Positions 45,160-53,549 are shown, counted from the first letter of the stretch. The stretch is DNA of 64,000 nucleotides from Ensifer oleiphilus (GCF_013371465.1 NZ_JABWDU010000005.1:297400-361399), one strand, 5' to 3'. The notes: generated by a model from the sequence alone, not told the origin. Program-made: numbers and translations.

Positions 45160-46608
45160 TTAGGTGGCGTTCCTGATTTCCTGAAACGCGGCCAGTGCAC
45201 GGTCGCGCGCAAATGCATGATCGATAATGGGGGCTGGGTAGGTCATCCCAAGCGCAATGCCGGCAGCATCAAGTGCGGGTTGGGGTGCCTGGAACGGGCG
45301 ATGAATGTAGCGCGCGTCGAGATCGGCCAGTTCGGGAACGAATCGCTTCACATAGTCCCCATTCGGATCGAATTTCTCCCCCTGAAGCACGGGATTGAAA
45401 ATACGGAAGAATGGCGAAGCGTCGGCGCCGGAACCGGCCACCCACTGCCAGCTGGCGGCGTTCGAAGCCGGGTCAGCATCCACCAGCGTGTCCCGAAACC
45501 AGGCCTCTCCGCGGCGCCAGTCGATCAGCAGGTCCTTGATCAGGAAGGAGGCAGCGATCATCCTGACGCGATTGTGCATATAGCCGTGGCGCCAGAGTTG
45601 CCGCATGCCGGCGTCGACGATCGGGTAGCCCGTGAGGCCCTTTGTCCACCGCTCGAAGTGGTCGTCGTTGTCCAACCAGCGAAAGCCATCGAAGCGACGA
45701 TCGAGATTCCGACGCCCCAGGTCAGGATTGTGAAACAGCAGATTGTAGGAAAATTCGCGCCATGCGAGTTCCTTGCGGAAGGTGACGATATCGTCGACCG
45801 GTGTGTCCTTCAGGCCACGCGTGGCGTGCCAGATCTGCGTCGGCGAGATTTCGCCGAAGGCAAGGTGCGGCGAGAGCAGGGATGTGCCGGCATCCGCCGG
45901 CACATCCCTGGCGGTCTTGTAGCCGTCGAGCGTGTCTTCGATGAATTTCTGCAAGCGGTCCGCAGCCCCGTCCTCACCCGGTGTCCAGATGTCGGTGAAG
46001 CTCGACGCCCAATTCGGTTGCGTCGGCAGGAGGTTCCATCGTTCAAGGTCTTCGGACGCAGGCCAGCGCTCTGGCGCGGCTATTCTTTCGGGCGGATCGA
46101 TCGGTGCCGGCGGCTCGCCGCTTGCTTCGAGCGCGCGCCAGAACGGCGTAAACACGCGATAGGGGCCACCGGTCTTGTTGAACAGGCGGGTTGGTTCGTG
46201 AAGCAACTGGCCGGCAAAGCTGTTGACGGTAAAGCCGCGATCCACGAGCGCCTTCTTTAACGGCGCATCCGTCGCCGTTCCGTTCGGATCATAGCGGCGA
46301 TTCCAGAAGATGGTGGCGCTGCCTGTTTCCCGCGAAATATCGGCGATGACATCAAGCGGATCGCCGGAGCGAAAAACAAGATCCGATCCGATCCGCTGCA
46401 GTGATTCCCGAAACGCCAACAGGGAATGGTGCAGCCACCATCGCTGCGCATCGCCGAGCGGCCCGTTGCCGCTGTCGGCTGGCTCGCGAATGTAGAGGGG
46501 AATCACCGCTGCGCCATCGGCTGCTGCGGCTGCAAGGGCATGGTGGTCGGCAAGCCTGAGGTCTTTGCGAAACCAGACTAGAATGGGCGATGACGAATTC
46601 GCGCGCAT
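45160..46608 (-). CDS. phrB: Deoxyribodipyrimidine photolyase
   Basis: Repairs cyclobutane pyrimidine dimers with blue light using FADH-. It is 482 aa from ATG 46608; the frame is open 50 codons upstream but those residues are not photolyase-like. The N-terminal antenna domain begins PILVWFRKDLRLADHHAL. The FAD-binding helical domain has AWREFSYNLLFHNPDL, GLTGYPIVDAGMRQLWRHGY and the RMIAASFLIKDLLIDWRRGE helix. The tail has CPD-photolyase order rather than cryptochrome extensions. It lies 105 bp upstream of cfa on the same strand. Confidence 0.95.
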   Translation of the reverse strand: MRANSSSPILVWFRKDLRLADHHALAAAAADGAAVIPLYIREPADSGNGPLGDAQRWWLHHSLLAFRESLQRIGSDLVFRSGDPLDVIADISRETGSATIFWNRRYDPNGTATDAPLKKALVDRGFTVNSFAGQLLHEPTRLFNKTGGPYRVFTPFWRALEASGEPPAPIDPPERIAAPERWPASEDLERWNLLPTQPNWASSFTDIWTPGEDGAADRLQKFIEDTLDGYKTARDVPADAGTSLLSPHLAFGEISPTQIWHATRGLKDTPVDDIVTFRKELAWREFSYNLLFHNPDLGRRNLDRRFDGFRWLDNDDHFERWTKGLTGYPIVDAGMRQLWRHGYMHNRVRMIAASFLIKDLLIDWRRGEAWFRDTLVDADPASNAASWQWVAGSGADASPFFRIFNPVLQGEKFDPNGDYVKRFVPELADLDARYIHRPFQAPQPALDAAGIALGMTYPAPIIDHAFARDRALAAFQEIRNAT

Positions 46609-46790
46609 GACATCTCGGGGCGTGGGTAAGGTGGATTCTGCGCCACCATAGCCGCAAAATGAAAAAGAGCCATTCGGGCGCCTGTGGTCCGAAAAGTAAC
46701 CAAAATGTGACCAAAGAAGCGAGGTGGGAGAGCGAACGGCAAAGGGCGGAGCACCCATATGTCTGAGAAGCCTTTGATATCCCTAAATGA

Positions 46791-46820
46791 AAAGGGCCGC
46801 TCCTTTCGGAACGACCCTTT
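46791..46820 (-). terminator. Terminator of tRNA-Asn
   Basis: Read on the minus strand, 13-base arms (46820-46808 and 46803-46791) pair with two G-U pairs around a GAAA tetraloop, then CATTT follows the short T run. It begins 7 nt after the tRNA CCA. Confidence 0.85.
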
Positions 46821-46826
46821 AGAAAC

Positions 46827-46901
46827 TGGCTCCCCGGGCCGGATTCGAACCGGCGACCTGTCGATTAACAGTCGAATGCTCTACCGCTGAGCTACCAGGG
46901 A
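46827..46901 (-). tRNA. tRNA-Asn (anticodon GTT)
   Basis: Minus-strand cloverleaf of 75 nt with encoded CCA. The acceptor is TCCCTGG paired to CCGGGGA (one G-U), the D-arm is GCTCAGCGGTAGAGC, the anticodon loop is CTGTTAA, and the T-arm holds GGTTCGAATCC. It reads AAC/AAU codons. Confidence 0.97.
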
Positions 46902-47073
46902 TCATCTGCAGTCTTTTCTGCAGAAGTTCTGCGCGGTTTGTGTCCTGCAGAAGTGAGGCTGCTAATACAAATGCTTTTCCGATTTGCCAAGCGGTTTTTT
47001 CAAAAAAAGTGAGAAGTTTTGTTGCGAGCCTGTGGAGAAGTCCCCAATTGTGGGAAACGCAGGCGGATAGGGA

Positions 47074-47370
47074 ATGATGAATAAAAACAGAAAACAGACG
47101 CATTTCGGCATAGACCCCCACACCCGGCAGATCGTTCTGGGCAAGTGGCGCCTGGCGCTTCCGGAATCACCGCTGCTGCGCATGCTTGTCGGCGGCTTGC
47201 TGATTTTCGGCGGCTTTCTCGGCTTCCTGCCGGTGCTCGGCTTCTGGATGGTGCCCCTGGGGTTGCTCATCCTCTCGCATGACATTCCCGCGGTTCGCCG
47301 TCGCCGCCGCCGGTTCGCGGTCTGGTGGGCACGCCGGCGTGGCCGTGCGGGCTCTTCAAGGGAGCCGTGA
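47074..47370 (+). CDS. Small membrane protein with basic tail
   Basis: A 98-aa protein. A polar, basic N-terminal 30 residues is followed by two close hydrophobic segments (about residues 36-50, MLVGGLLIFGGFLGF, and 53-68, VLGFWMVPLGLLIL) forming a hairpin. The tail is very Arg-rich (VRRRRRRFAVWWARRRGRAG) and should lie in the cytoplasm. The short turn pattern resembles PGPGW-type small membrane proteins, but the motif itself is not present. GGATAGGGA precedes the ATG. Function unknown. Confidence 0.72.
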   Translation: MMNKNRKQTHFGIDPHTRQIVLGKWRLALPESPLLRMLVGGLLIFGGFLGFLPVLGFWMVPLGLLILSHDIPAVRRRRRRFAVWWARRRGRAGSSREP

Positions 47371-47725
47371 CCTTTCGCCTGCCGCCCAATGCTTCGAGCG
47401 AGTGCGAAAATCCTGAAAGCCGATTCCGATGTGGGGATGATGCGGTCATGCGCGCACTGTGTCAGTGCGTGTTCACCGATTCCACCGGGTGGCGGCAGGT
47501 GAGATAACGGGTCGGCTGATTCTCAAAATCTTCCGTCAGCAACATCTTGGCTCTGTCCGAACAGTGTGCGGTATCCGGTCGTGGTCGACGGGACAGGCGA
47601 GGCTCCACATTCCCTCCCTGAATCCTAGGGACGTTGCTGGTGGACCTCCGCAATCAAGTGGCCGCTGAAAACCATTCGGCAACGGATCGCCAGCATAATG
47701 CCGGCCGGATCAAGGATGAGGCGGA
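47371..47725. other. Intergenic region with a short hairpin
   Basis: 355 bp. A perfect 7-bp hairpin CGCACTG-TGT-CAGTGCG lies near 47453-47469. The sequence just before it, around 47402-47450 (GAAAATCCTGAAAGCCG and following), recalls dispersed rhizobial intergenic repeats. No frame has a credible start and no RNA gene is recognised. Confidence 0.45.
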
Positions 47726-48427
47726 ATGGGTAAAGCCACAACGAGCCGTGGGCGTCGCCGCGGCAGCCGGACAAAGAAACAGGGCGGCATGCTGCCGTGG
47801 TATCTCGCCGCTGTGCTGACGGTCGGTGGCGTGGTTGCCTACGATCACCGTGGACAATTGCGCGATCTGCCGGTCATTTCAGGTATATTCGCATCAGCCC
47901 CCAAGGCCACAACGACATCCAGGCCAGACGATAGGCCGAAGACGGTGGCGCGTGCGGCCGCACCTCCGGCCGCAAACAGGACAAAGACTGTCGATGGTCC
48001 AGTACCGGCAGTCAATGTCGGCTTGGCCGCGCCGACCCCGGTCGAACGGCCTGTGGTGCAGCCGGCTGCGCTCCAGCCCCAGGCGAATCAATTCTATTTC
48101 TGCGGTATCCGCAACGACAACTGCGTCATCGACGGCGCAACCTTCCGTTATCGCGGCGAACTGATCCGCGTCGCCGATATCGACGCGCCGAGAACCAAGC
48201 AGGCGGGTTGCGATGGCGAGCGTGCACGCGGCTTCTACGCCAAGCAGAGATTGCGCGAATTGTTGAACGCCGGAGATTTCAGACTGATCGAAGCGATCGG
48301 CAGAGACGATGACAAGGCCAGCGAAAAACTGCGCGTCGTGATGCGCGACGGCCATTCGCTCGGAAGCATTCTCGTCTCGGAAGGGCTTGTGCGGCCGTGG
48401 AAGGGGCGATCGACGCCGTGGTGCTAG
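47726..48427 (+). CDS. Membrane-anchored thermonuclease-like (SNase) protein
   Basis: A 233-aa protein. A basic N-terminus (RGRRRGSRTKKQGG) leads into one hydrophobic helix (LPWYLAAVLTVGGVVAY, about residues 23-39), so it is anchored with the rest in the periplasm. A Pro/Ala-rich linker of about 70 residues precedes the SNase-like domain, from FYFCGIRNDNCVIDGATFRY through IRVADIDAPRTKQ and the ERARGFYAKQRLRELL helix to ILVSEGLVRPWKG. The catalytic Glu after DAP is Arg here, as far as I can align by eye, so activity is uncertain. GATGAGGCGG lies before the ATG. Confidence 0.82.
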   Translation: MGKATTSRGRRRGSRTKKQGGMLPWYLAAVLTVGGVVAYDHRGQLRDLPVISGIFASAPKATTTSRPDDRPKTVARAAAPPAANRTKTVDGPVPAVNVGLAAPTPVERPVVQPAALQPQANQFYFCGIRNDNCVIDGATFRYRGELIRVADIDAPRTKQAGCDGERARGFYAKQRLRELLNAGDFRLIEAIGRDDDKASEKLRVVMRDGHSLGSILVSEGLVRPWKGRSTPWC

Positions 48428-48905
48428 GCGGATAGAAAAACTTCCGAAAGTCGGGGGGCGAACTGGCACTATGCCTCCAGCCGTCGGTGATGTGATACGC
48501 AACACTCTTCAAGCAAGCGGAATATCGCCGTCATCGAGCGGCAGAGAAAGACGGCCGCTTCGTCTTGGCTAGTAAAAACCTGTGAGACGGCATTTCTGCC
48601 GATGTGAGTGCCTCGCAACCCTTGATGCCAGTGCCCCGATCCCAAGTGGGCACAGGATTGGCCCTGCAAATCGCCCGTCTTGTTGTTCCACTAGGGGCGG
48701 CGAGGGCCGGCTGGACAATGCGTTCTTCCTTAAAGAGAGGACAGTGCTCTCCGCTCTGAGGCGAAGAAGCGTATCTCGAGTGAGGTTCAACCGCTTTTAG
48801 AAGCGATGAGTCGAATCGAGACAGACTGTCTGCTTCCCGGAACTGGAGCGGGCACCAGATCTGTTTTTCCGAGAAGCGCTTTAAATATAAAGCTTTAGGT
48901 GTGTT
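48428..48905. other. Intergenic region without a convincing gene
   Basis: 478 bp between the nuclease gene and tRNA-Cys. It has only short open frames without ribosome sites. The part nearest the tRNA holds an AT-rich near-palindrome (CTTTAAATATAAAG, near 48880-48893) that may serve as its terminator. A non-coding RNA cannot be excluded. Confidence 0.45.
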
Positions 48906-48980
48906 TTGGAGGCCTCGCCCGGAATTGAACCGGGGTACAAGGATTTGCAGTCCTCTGCGTCACCACTCCGCCACGAGGCC
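48906..48980 (-). tRNA. tRNA-Cys (anticodon GCA)
   Basis: Minus-strand cloverleaf of 75 nt with encoded CCA and discriminator U, as required for Cys. The acceptor is GGCCTCG/CGAGGCC, the D-arm is TGGCGGAGTGGTGACGCA, the anticodon loop is CTGCAAA, and the T-arm holds GGTTCAATTCC. It reads UGC/UGU codons. Confidence 0.97.
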
Positions 48981-49314
48981 TCACCGACTGAGATTATCAA
49001 GTCGTGGCGAGCGTTTAGAATGAATATAGAAAGAGTGCAAGAGGGTTCATTCTGAATGCGATCCTTTTTTCATTCTGAACAAGCGTTTCCATTCCGTTCT
49101 GTGGATGACTGTTGCAGTTCCCGGCCCTGAGACGCAGTCACGTCCCGCCTTGGGCGTTGGGAGAATGCCAACTTCCCCACGCCCCGACACTGATTTCTCG
49201 GCTGCCCCAACCGTCGCCTGTAAGGGCGGACGGCAACAGTGATGCTGCGATGGTGCCGTTACCAACTAGCGCGCACTTTTCCGCATGGTTTGGCTGCTGC
49301 CTTGAACGCGCCAG
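48981..49314. other. Region upstream of tRNA-Cys with an 11-bp direct repeat
   Basis: 334 bp. TTCATTCTGAA occurs at 49046-49056 and 49069-49079, a period of 23 bp (about two helical turns). A related inverted ATTCATTCT-type copy lies at about 49016-49026. The repeats sit 65-100 bp upstream of the tRNA-Cys 5' end. The right half contains no recognised feature. Confidence 0.55.
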
Positions 49315-49746
49315 TCACTTTGCCGCAATGAATTTCAGTGTTCCCGCCAGCCTTGGCCCGATCAAACCCTTGGTGTCGAGCGGGTGATTGATGCCGTCGT
49401 TGACAGGCAGTTCTTCGAAATCGAACGGGCTGACGCCCTGGAGGCACGCGGCGTTGACGCCGTAGAAGTCCGGGTTCGCGCGCGGCTTGTGAAACGCATA
49501 GATCCCGCATTTCGAGCAGAAGTAATGTTCTGCGGCCTTTGTGTTGAACTGGTACTTGGTGAGAGCCTCGCCTCCTGAAAGAACCGTGACGCCGTCCTTG
49601 TCGGCGGAGACGGCAACCGCCCCCTTCAACTGACAGTAGGAGCAGGTACAGCGGCGAGCGGTATGAAGACCGTTTTTCAGTTTTACATTGAAACGAACCG
49701 TCCCACAGTGGCAGGCTCCGTCCAGGTCCTGAACGTCGAGATTCAT
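49315..49746 (-). CDS. GFA family (glutathione-dependent formaldehyde-activating-like) protein
   Basis: A 143-aa zinc-binding protein of the GFA/CENP-V fold. The zinc ligands are visible: DGACHCGTVRFNV (CxC near residues 12-14), RRCTCSYCQLKGAV (CxxC near 33-38) and YFCSKCGIYAFHK (CxxC). Glutathione-formaldehyde activity is established for only a few members, so substrate is unknown. AGAGGGA precedes the ATG. Monocistronic. Confidence 0.92.
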   Translation of the reverse strand: MNLDVQDLDGACHCGTVRFNVKLKNGLHTARRCTCSYCQLKGAVAVSADKDGVTVLSGGEALTKYQFNTKAAEHYFCSKCGIYAFHKPRANPDFYGVNAACLQGVSPFDFEELPVNDGINHPLDTKGLIGPRLAGTLKFIAAK

Positions 49747-50236
49747 GCAGCCATCCCTCTGATTTTGAAGCGCATTGAACGTCTTCCATATGGGGCGGAT
49801 TGCGCATGCTCAAGTGTATTCGTGCGCCGACTCATTCTTGAGGGCGGTCTTGCCATCCGCCGCTCCGTTAAGTCGGCGATCTCGGCCGGGAACGTTGCGC
49901 GCCGCGAGGTCTGCGAAGCCCCCCGCGAGGTTCCACAAGACATGACGCCGCCCCAGCGGCGCCACGGTCGATGTCTTACGGTGGAGGCTATCTGCGAGCA
50001 GAAAGCGCTTGATTGAGCATCGAGCGCCCCCTTCACGTTGAGGGTGTTTCCGATGAATGGCTTGGACGATCATGGGGCGGGGGCTCTCGGGTCTCAAATT
50101 ACCGATGAAGCAAATTTCAACCGTTGCTTGCCCCTCCCTCAGCAACCACTGGCTCTGGAGGCTGGCGGCAATGCGACGCGCTGTCGCCGATCGGAATCCG
50201 CCGCTCGTTACCGCGTCAGCAATGTGTGTGGCCTGC
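49747..50236. other. Intergenic region without a convincing gene
   Basis: 490 bp. Frames of up to 168 codons run through on the minus strand, but they overlap the 48-aa gene and are rich in Arg, Ser and Ala without recognisable motifs or a ribosome site. I could not tell whether any is a gene remnant. Confidence 0.45.
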
Positions 50237-50383
50237 TCAATTCTCCTGAACGGAAACGCCGTCCTCGCCAATCTTGATCTCGACACCGGCAGGTTTCGTT
50301 TCTTCGCGATAAGCATAGACGCCGAGACCGATGACAGCGACGGCGAGCACGGCGATGACGAGATAAAGGCTATTACGGTTCAT
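50237..50383 (-). CDS. 48-aa single-pass membrane protein
   Basis: A short minus-strand gene with strong signals. ATG 50383 is preceded by GAGGAAC at about 6 bp. The product starts MNRNSLYLVIAVLAVAVIGL, one transmembrane helix, then VYAYREETKPAG and an amphipathic, acidic tail VEIKIGEDGVSVQEN. The tail alternates hydrophobic and charged residues as in a short beta strand. I believe similar proteins are widespread in rhizobia, but I cannot name a family. No operon partner is seen. Confidence 0.72.
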   Translation of the reverse strand: MNRNSLYLVIAVLAVAVIGLGVYAYREETKPAGVEIKIGEDGVSVQEN

Positions 50384-51000
50384 TCAGCAGTTCCTCACTT
50401 GGTTAGGCAAATGCGTAACTAGGCTGCCATTGTCGAAAGGCAACGGTGCGATCGTCAGGTTCAAGGCAGCCCATGGTTCGAGTAAGGATCGGATGCGGTC
50501 TCAATTCTTATACGGTCTATGAGATTGCACCCGTACCCTTTACGCCCGATGCGCTGACCCATGCCCCCGATGGGAGAGCGACCATCGCTCCAAATCCGAT
50601 ACATGATCGAACCGCCATTATTCCACGCTGCTGGTCGCGCCGTGACGATACCAAGTCGCCTGTCGATTCCAGCGTTTGCCGGTGGGGCCGGCTTCGCCGG
50701 TGGGGCCAAGATCTGGGCGCGTCTGGCGCAGTTGTGGCGAAGTCTGCTTGGTGTTGCTTCGCCGCCAAGGACGCTCGCTTTTCATAGGTAGCCCGCCGTG
50801 CGCGTGCGCGTCACGCGTTTGCGCAGCCAAGAATCGTGCGCGCATCTGACGTGCCGGCGACATGCCCCGAAATGGTGATGCCGCCCGTATTGTCAGTACA
50901 AAGATTATTGTCTCTAGACGGCATCAGGAATGAATATTCCAGCGATGCTACCCGTAAAGGTAGCGTCAAACAAAACCAACAATGGAGGAAATGACATAAA
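50384..51000. other. 617-bp gap with repeats but no clear gene
   Basis: A 12-bp direct repeat GCCGGTGGGGCC occurs at 50678-50689 and 50696-50707 (18-bp period). A short hairpin GCTACC-N6-GGTAGC lies at 50947-50964 about 40 bp before the next gene. TGGAGGAAATG at the right end is the ribosome site of that gene. Several frames of 70-110 codons exist on both strands with no convincing protein. Confidence 0.45.
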
Positions 51001-51333
51001 ATGAAATTTAAGATCGCCCTGGCTGCTCTTACCATTTTTACCGCAACGACGGCTACCGCAAGCGCTGAGGATCTCGTCTTTCAGCTGAAGAACAAGACGA
51101 AAGCCGTTTTGACGAACTTCTATACGTCTCCGGTGGGCGTCGACCAGTGGGAAGACGATGTCTTCGGGCGGCAGGTGCTTAATCCGGGCGAGAGCATGGA
51201 AATTACCATCGCCGACGGCCGCGATGTCTGCAAATACGACATGCGCTTCGAATTCGAGGAAGGCTCCGGTCTCGATACGACCGAAGACACGCAGGACCTC
51301 TGCGAGTTGGGCGAGTACTCCATACACGAATAA
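51001..51333 (+). CDS. Small secreted protein
   Basis: A 110-aa exported protein. The signal peptide MKFKIALAALTIFTATTATA is cleaved after ASA (about residue 22). The mature 88 residues are acidic and look like one small beta-rich domain, with LVFQLKNKTKAVLTNFYTS, then EDDVFGRQVLNPGESMEITI and the cysteine pair in DGRDVCKYDMRFEF and TEDTQDLCELGEY, which could form a disulfide. GGAGG lies upstream of ATG 51001. No family name is certain. It is convergent with lexA. Confidence 0.8.
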   Translation: MKFKIALAALTIFTATTATASAEDLVFQLKNKTKAVLTNFYTSPVGVDQWEDDVFGRQVLNPGESMEITIADGRDVCKYDMRFEFEEGSGLDTTEDTQDLCELGEYSIHE

Positions 51334-51338
51334 GAATT

Positions 51339-51361
51339 GTCGAGCGCATCAAACGCTCGAC
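51339..51361. terminator. Hairpin after the small secreted protein gene
   Basis: Perfect 8-bp arms GTCGAGCG (51339-51346) and CGCTCGAC (51354-51361) with loop CATCAAA, five bases past the stop. No T run follows on the plus strand. Confidence 0.55.
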
Positions 51362-51372
51362 CAGACCACCTC

Positions 51373-51401
51373 CGTCTCGCTACACCTTGGGTGGCGAGAC
51401 G
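51373..51401. terminator. Second hairpin before the lexA stop
   Basis: Arms CGTCTCGC (51373-51380) and GCGAGACG (51394-51401), extended by CACC/GGTG around a 3-base loop with a 2-base bulge. It lies 50 bp past lexA on the minus strand and may end lexA transcription together with the neighbouring hairpin. Confidence 0.55.
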
Positions 51402-51451
51402 TTCAAGCACAAGACGGCCTGTCCAGCAGGAAGCAGCAAGCGTGATCCTGC

Positions 51452-52171
51452 TTAGTGATAGCGGCGGATCAAGCCGACGAGCTTGCCCTGTATCTTGACG
51501 CGGTCGGGGCCGAAGATGCGTGTCTCGTAGGCCGGATTGGCCGCCTCGAGCGCAATCGACGCGCCTTTGCGCCGGAAGCGCTTCAACGTCGCTTCCTCGT
51601 CATCGACAAGCGCGACGATGATGTCGCCGGGGTTGGCCGTCGTGGCATTGCGGATGATCACCGTGTCGCCATCGAAGATGCCGGCCTCGATCATCGAGTC
51701 ACCCTTCACTTCAAGGGCATAGTGCTCGCCACTCCCGATCATATCGAGCGGCACGGTAATATCGTGCGTGTTGTTCTGTATCGCCGAGATCGGTACGCCG
51801 GCGGCAATGCGGCCCATGACCGGAACCGAGACGGAGCTGTTGTCTGCCACCGGCGGCGCTTTTGCGGCAGCCGGAGCGGGGGCAGGAGGTTTGCCGAGGC
51901 TTCCCTCGATGACGCTTGGTGAAAATCCGCGACGCGGCTGAGCGCTTCCCGCGTAAGCTTCCGGCAGCTTGATGACCTCAAGCGCTCGGGCGCGGTTGGG
52001 CAGGCGTCGAATGAAACCGCGTTCCTCGAGCGCCGTAATCAGCCGGTGAATGCCCGACTTCGATGCCAGGTCGAGTGCATCCTTCATCTCGTCGAAGGAT
52101 GGTGGAACACCGGACTCCTTCATGCGTTCGTGGATGAAAAGAAGCAATTCCTGTTGCTTGCGGGTCAGCAT
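51452..52171 (-). CDS. lexA: SOS repressor LexA
   Basis: Represses SOS genes and cleaves itself when RecA is activated. It is 239 aa from ATG 52171 ([20 protein letters not shown]). The N-terminal winged helix-turn-helix covers residues 1-70. The self-cleavage site is Ala124-Gly125 in [10 protein letters not shown]. The catalytic dyad is Ser159 (KGDSMIEAG) and Lys197 (EATLKRF). A longer start 11 codons upstream ([11 protein letters not shown]) is less typical. The linker (residues 80-115) is long and Pro/Ala-rich, as in rhizobia. A perfect LexA box lies 49 bp upstream of the ATG. Confidence 0.97.
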   Translation of the reverse strand: MLTRKQQELLLFIHERMKESGVPPSFDEMKDALDLASKSGIHRLITALEERGFIRRLPNRARALEVIKLPEAYAGSAQPRRGFSPSVIEGSLGKPPAPAPAAAKAPPVADNSSVSVPVMGRIAAGVPISAIQNNTHDITVPLDMIGSGEHYALEVKGDSMIEAGIFDGDTVIIRNATTANPGDIIVALVDDEEATLKRFRRKGASIALEAANPAYETRIFGPDRVKIQGKLVGLIRRYH

Positions 52172-52219
52172 GGCAAGTCGCTCCAGAGGCGTGAAACAAA
52201 TCAAGAACAGACACTATCT

Positions 52220-52234
52220 GTTCCATATGTGTTC
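52220..52234. promoter_or_regulatory. LexA box
   Basis: GTTC-CATATGT-GTTC, a perfect match to the alphaproteobacterial direct-repeat operator GTTC-N7-GTTC. It is 49 bp upstream of the lexA ATG and 118 bp from the start of a divergent small gene, so autoregulation is expected. Confidence 0.9.
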
Positions 52235-52351
52235 CGCAAGTGCCTAAAATTCCGTGAATGTTGTATCAATCGTGCGCCTATCTGCTGCCTCGATGCTGGG
52301 CATGCCATGCGGAGCTGCTATGCCTCGCGCTTTTCACGGAATGAGGGTGCA

Positions 52352-52591
52352 ATGAAAAAGCTGATTCGGATCCTGTTGACGATCGTCATCGCAACGACTG
52401 CCGTCCTCGGGTTTCGCTGGTATCAATATGTCGATAACAGGCAGAGCCCGTTCGATGAAGTCGGTATCGCATTGAATGCGGTGATGCCGGGTCCGGTCCG
52501 CCAGTGGGGTTGTGACCGGCTAAAGCTCACTTTTGGCAACGAACTGCCGCCGCACGGGTGCGCCACCAGCGACGGCAGCGCGTGGAAATAG
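52352..52591 (+). CDS. Small exported or membrane-anchored protein divergent from lexA
   Basis: A 79-aa protein. MKKLIRILLTIVIATTAVLGF is an N-terminal hydrophobic helix that could be an uncleaved anchor. The rest is soluble, with WGCDRLKLTFGNELPPHGCATS holding two cysteines that may pair in the periplasm. ATG 52352 follows GAGGG; the open frame continues upstream across the lexA promoter and is not coding. It shares the lexA intergenic region, so SOS control is possible but not shown. No family recognised. Confidence 0.72.
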   Translation: MKKLIRILLTIVIATTAVLGFRWYQYVDNRQSPFDEVGIALNAVMPGPVRQWGCDRLKLTFGNELPPHGCATSDGSAWK

Positions 52592-52640
52592 ATCGGCAAT
52601 AAGCAGTTGCAAGGCGGGCATCAAAGAAGGAGAGGGCGTT

Positions 52641-53012
52641 TCAAGCCGGCTGCGTTGCAGAACAGGCGTCCTCGAATTCCTTTACGGTCTCTGCCGAGTT
52701 GTCCTCCGGCAGCACGGCATCAGCCGCGTCGGTCGCCACCGGCGTGTCCCCTTGATAGACGAACGACTGGATATAATAGGCGATCGAGCCTTTCCAGACA
52801 TTCCGGCCGTCGATCTGCTGGCAGGGGATGGCCGATTCGAAGTCGGTTTGCAGGTCGTCGACCGTGGTCGCGCTGAGGGCGATGTGGGGCGATGCGATAA
52901 TCGAGGCGATAAGCAGGGCTGCAAGCACGGTGAACGTCCGCTGGATCGGGGTGATGCCGGTAGTGTGGTTAACGATGTGAACCGTGCTTTCGTTCCTAAG
53001 TCCAGCAAGCAT
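52641..53012 (-). CDS. Small predicted periplasmic protein
   Basis: About 123 aa from ATG 53012. A hydrophobic segment (TFTVLAALLIASIIAS, about residues 25-40) precedes a likely signal cleavage near ALSATTVDD, so the mature protein is roughly 75 residues in the periplasm. That part has two cysteines (AIPCQQIDG and EDACSATQPA) that could form a disulfide, and WKGSIAYYIQSFVYQGDTPV. The start is uncertain: a GTG nearer the signal peptide and much longer frames upstream exist. Function unknown. Confidence 0.6.
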   Translation of the reverse strand: MLAGLRNESTVHIVNHTTGITPIQRTFTVLAALLIASIIASPHIALSATTVDDLQTDFESAIPCQQIDGRNVWKGSIAYYIQSFVYQGDTPVATDAADAVLPEDNSAETVKEFEDACSATQPA

Positions 53013-53405
53013 GCCGCGCAGGGCGTCGTGTTCAACAGTTCTTTGCGAAAGACGATGACGGCTCTTCAAGCTGTGGCAGGGAAGACACGAAGATTGGCAG
53101 GAAGAGCGAGAGTTTCGGGGCGTTTCTTGCTCCCCGGCATTGACCTCAAGCGCCACGGCTGGCGGCAACATCGATCTTGGCGGCCGCGATTGGGGGACTA
53201 TTGGCAAGCGCCCGCCGCCAGCAGTGTTCCTTTTGTCAGCGGGAAGGTTCACGAGCCGGTTAGATGTGCTTCTAAGCCGGCATCATTTCTTGTTTCTTGT
53301 CGCGGGACCAGTCGGCCGGGAGGTGCGGAGACGTGCACATCCGGCTCAACTGGCCACTGATAAAACGTTCAGGCGTCTTTGGTTATCGAGGTTGGAGCGG
53401 CTACC
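53013..53405. other. Intergenic region with one long hairpin
   Basis: 393 bp. An imperfect hairpin GCCGGTTAGA / TCTAAGCCGGC lies at about 53257-53282. No frame with a plausible start or motif is seen. On the plus strand T-rich sequence follows the hairpin, so it may be a terminator for something upstream, but no gene is there. Confidence 0.45.
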
Positions 53406-53549
53406 TTACTTTTTGTCCTTCTTGCCCAAAGAGAAGCTGCTGCCTGCAAGCTTCACCTGTGAGCCTTCTGGCGTAACGGCGGCTTTGACGGTCTTGTCCT
53501 TTTTGGGCTTTCTAACCTCGCGGTTGCTGCGCACTTGACCTTTTGCCAT
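53406..53549 (-). CDS. Small highly basic protein
   Basis: A 47-aa protein of unknown function, MAKGQVRSNREVRKPKKDK at the N-terminus and LAGSSFSLGKKDKK at the end, so Lys/Arg-rich throughout. AAGGAG lies 8 bp before ATG 53549, a near-perfect ribosome site. Such short basic proteins starting MAKGQ.RSNRE are common in alphaproteobacteria. It could bind nucleic acid, but that is inferred only from charge. The open frame upstream of the ATG is not coding-like. Confidence 0.8.
   Translation of the reverse strand: MAKGQVRSNREVRKPKKDKTVKAAVTPEGSQVKLAGSSFSLGKKDKK

Noticed and set aside
49810..50316. 168-codon minus-strand frame
   Set aside because: It overlaps the better supported 48-aa gene in another frame, has no ribosome site and no recognisable domain. 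A decayed gene remains possible.
50678..50707. Collagen-like GPTG repeat protein on the minus strand
   Set aside because: It is only two copies of a 12-bp repeat with an 18-bp period and lies in a frame without a good start; too little for a repeat protein.
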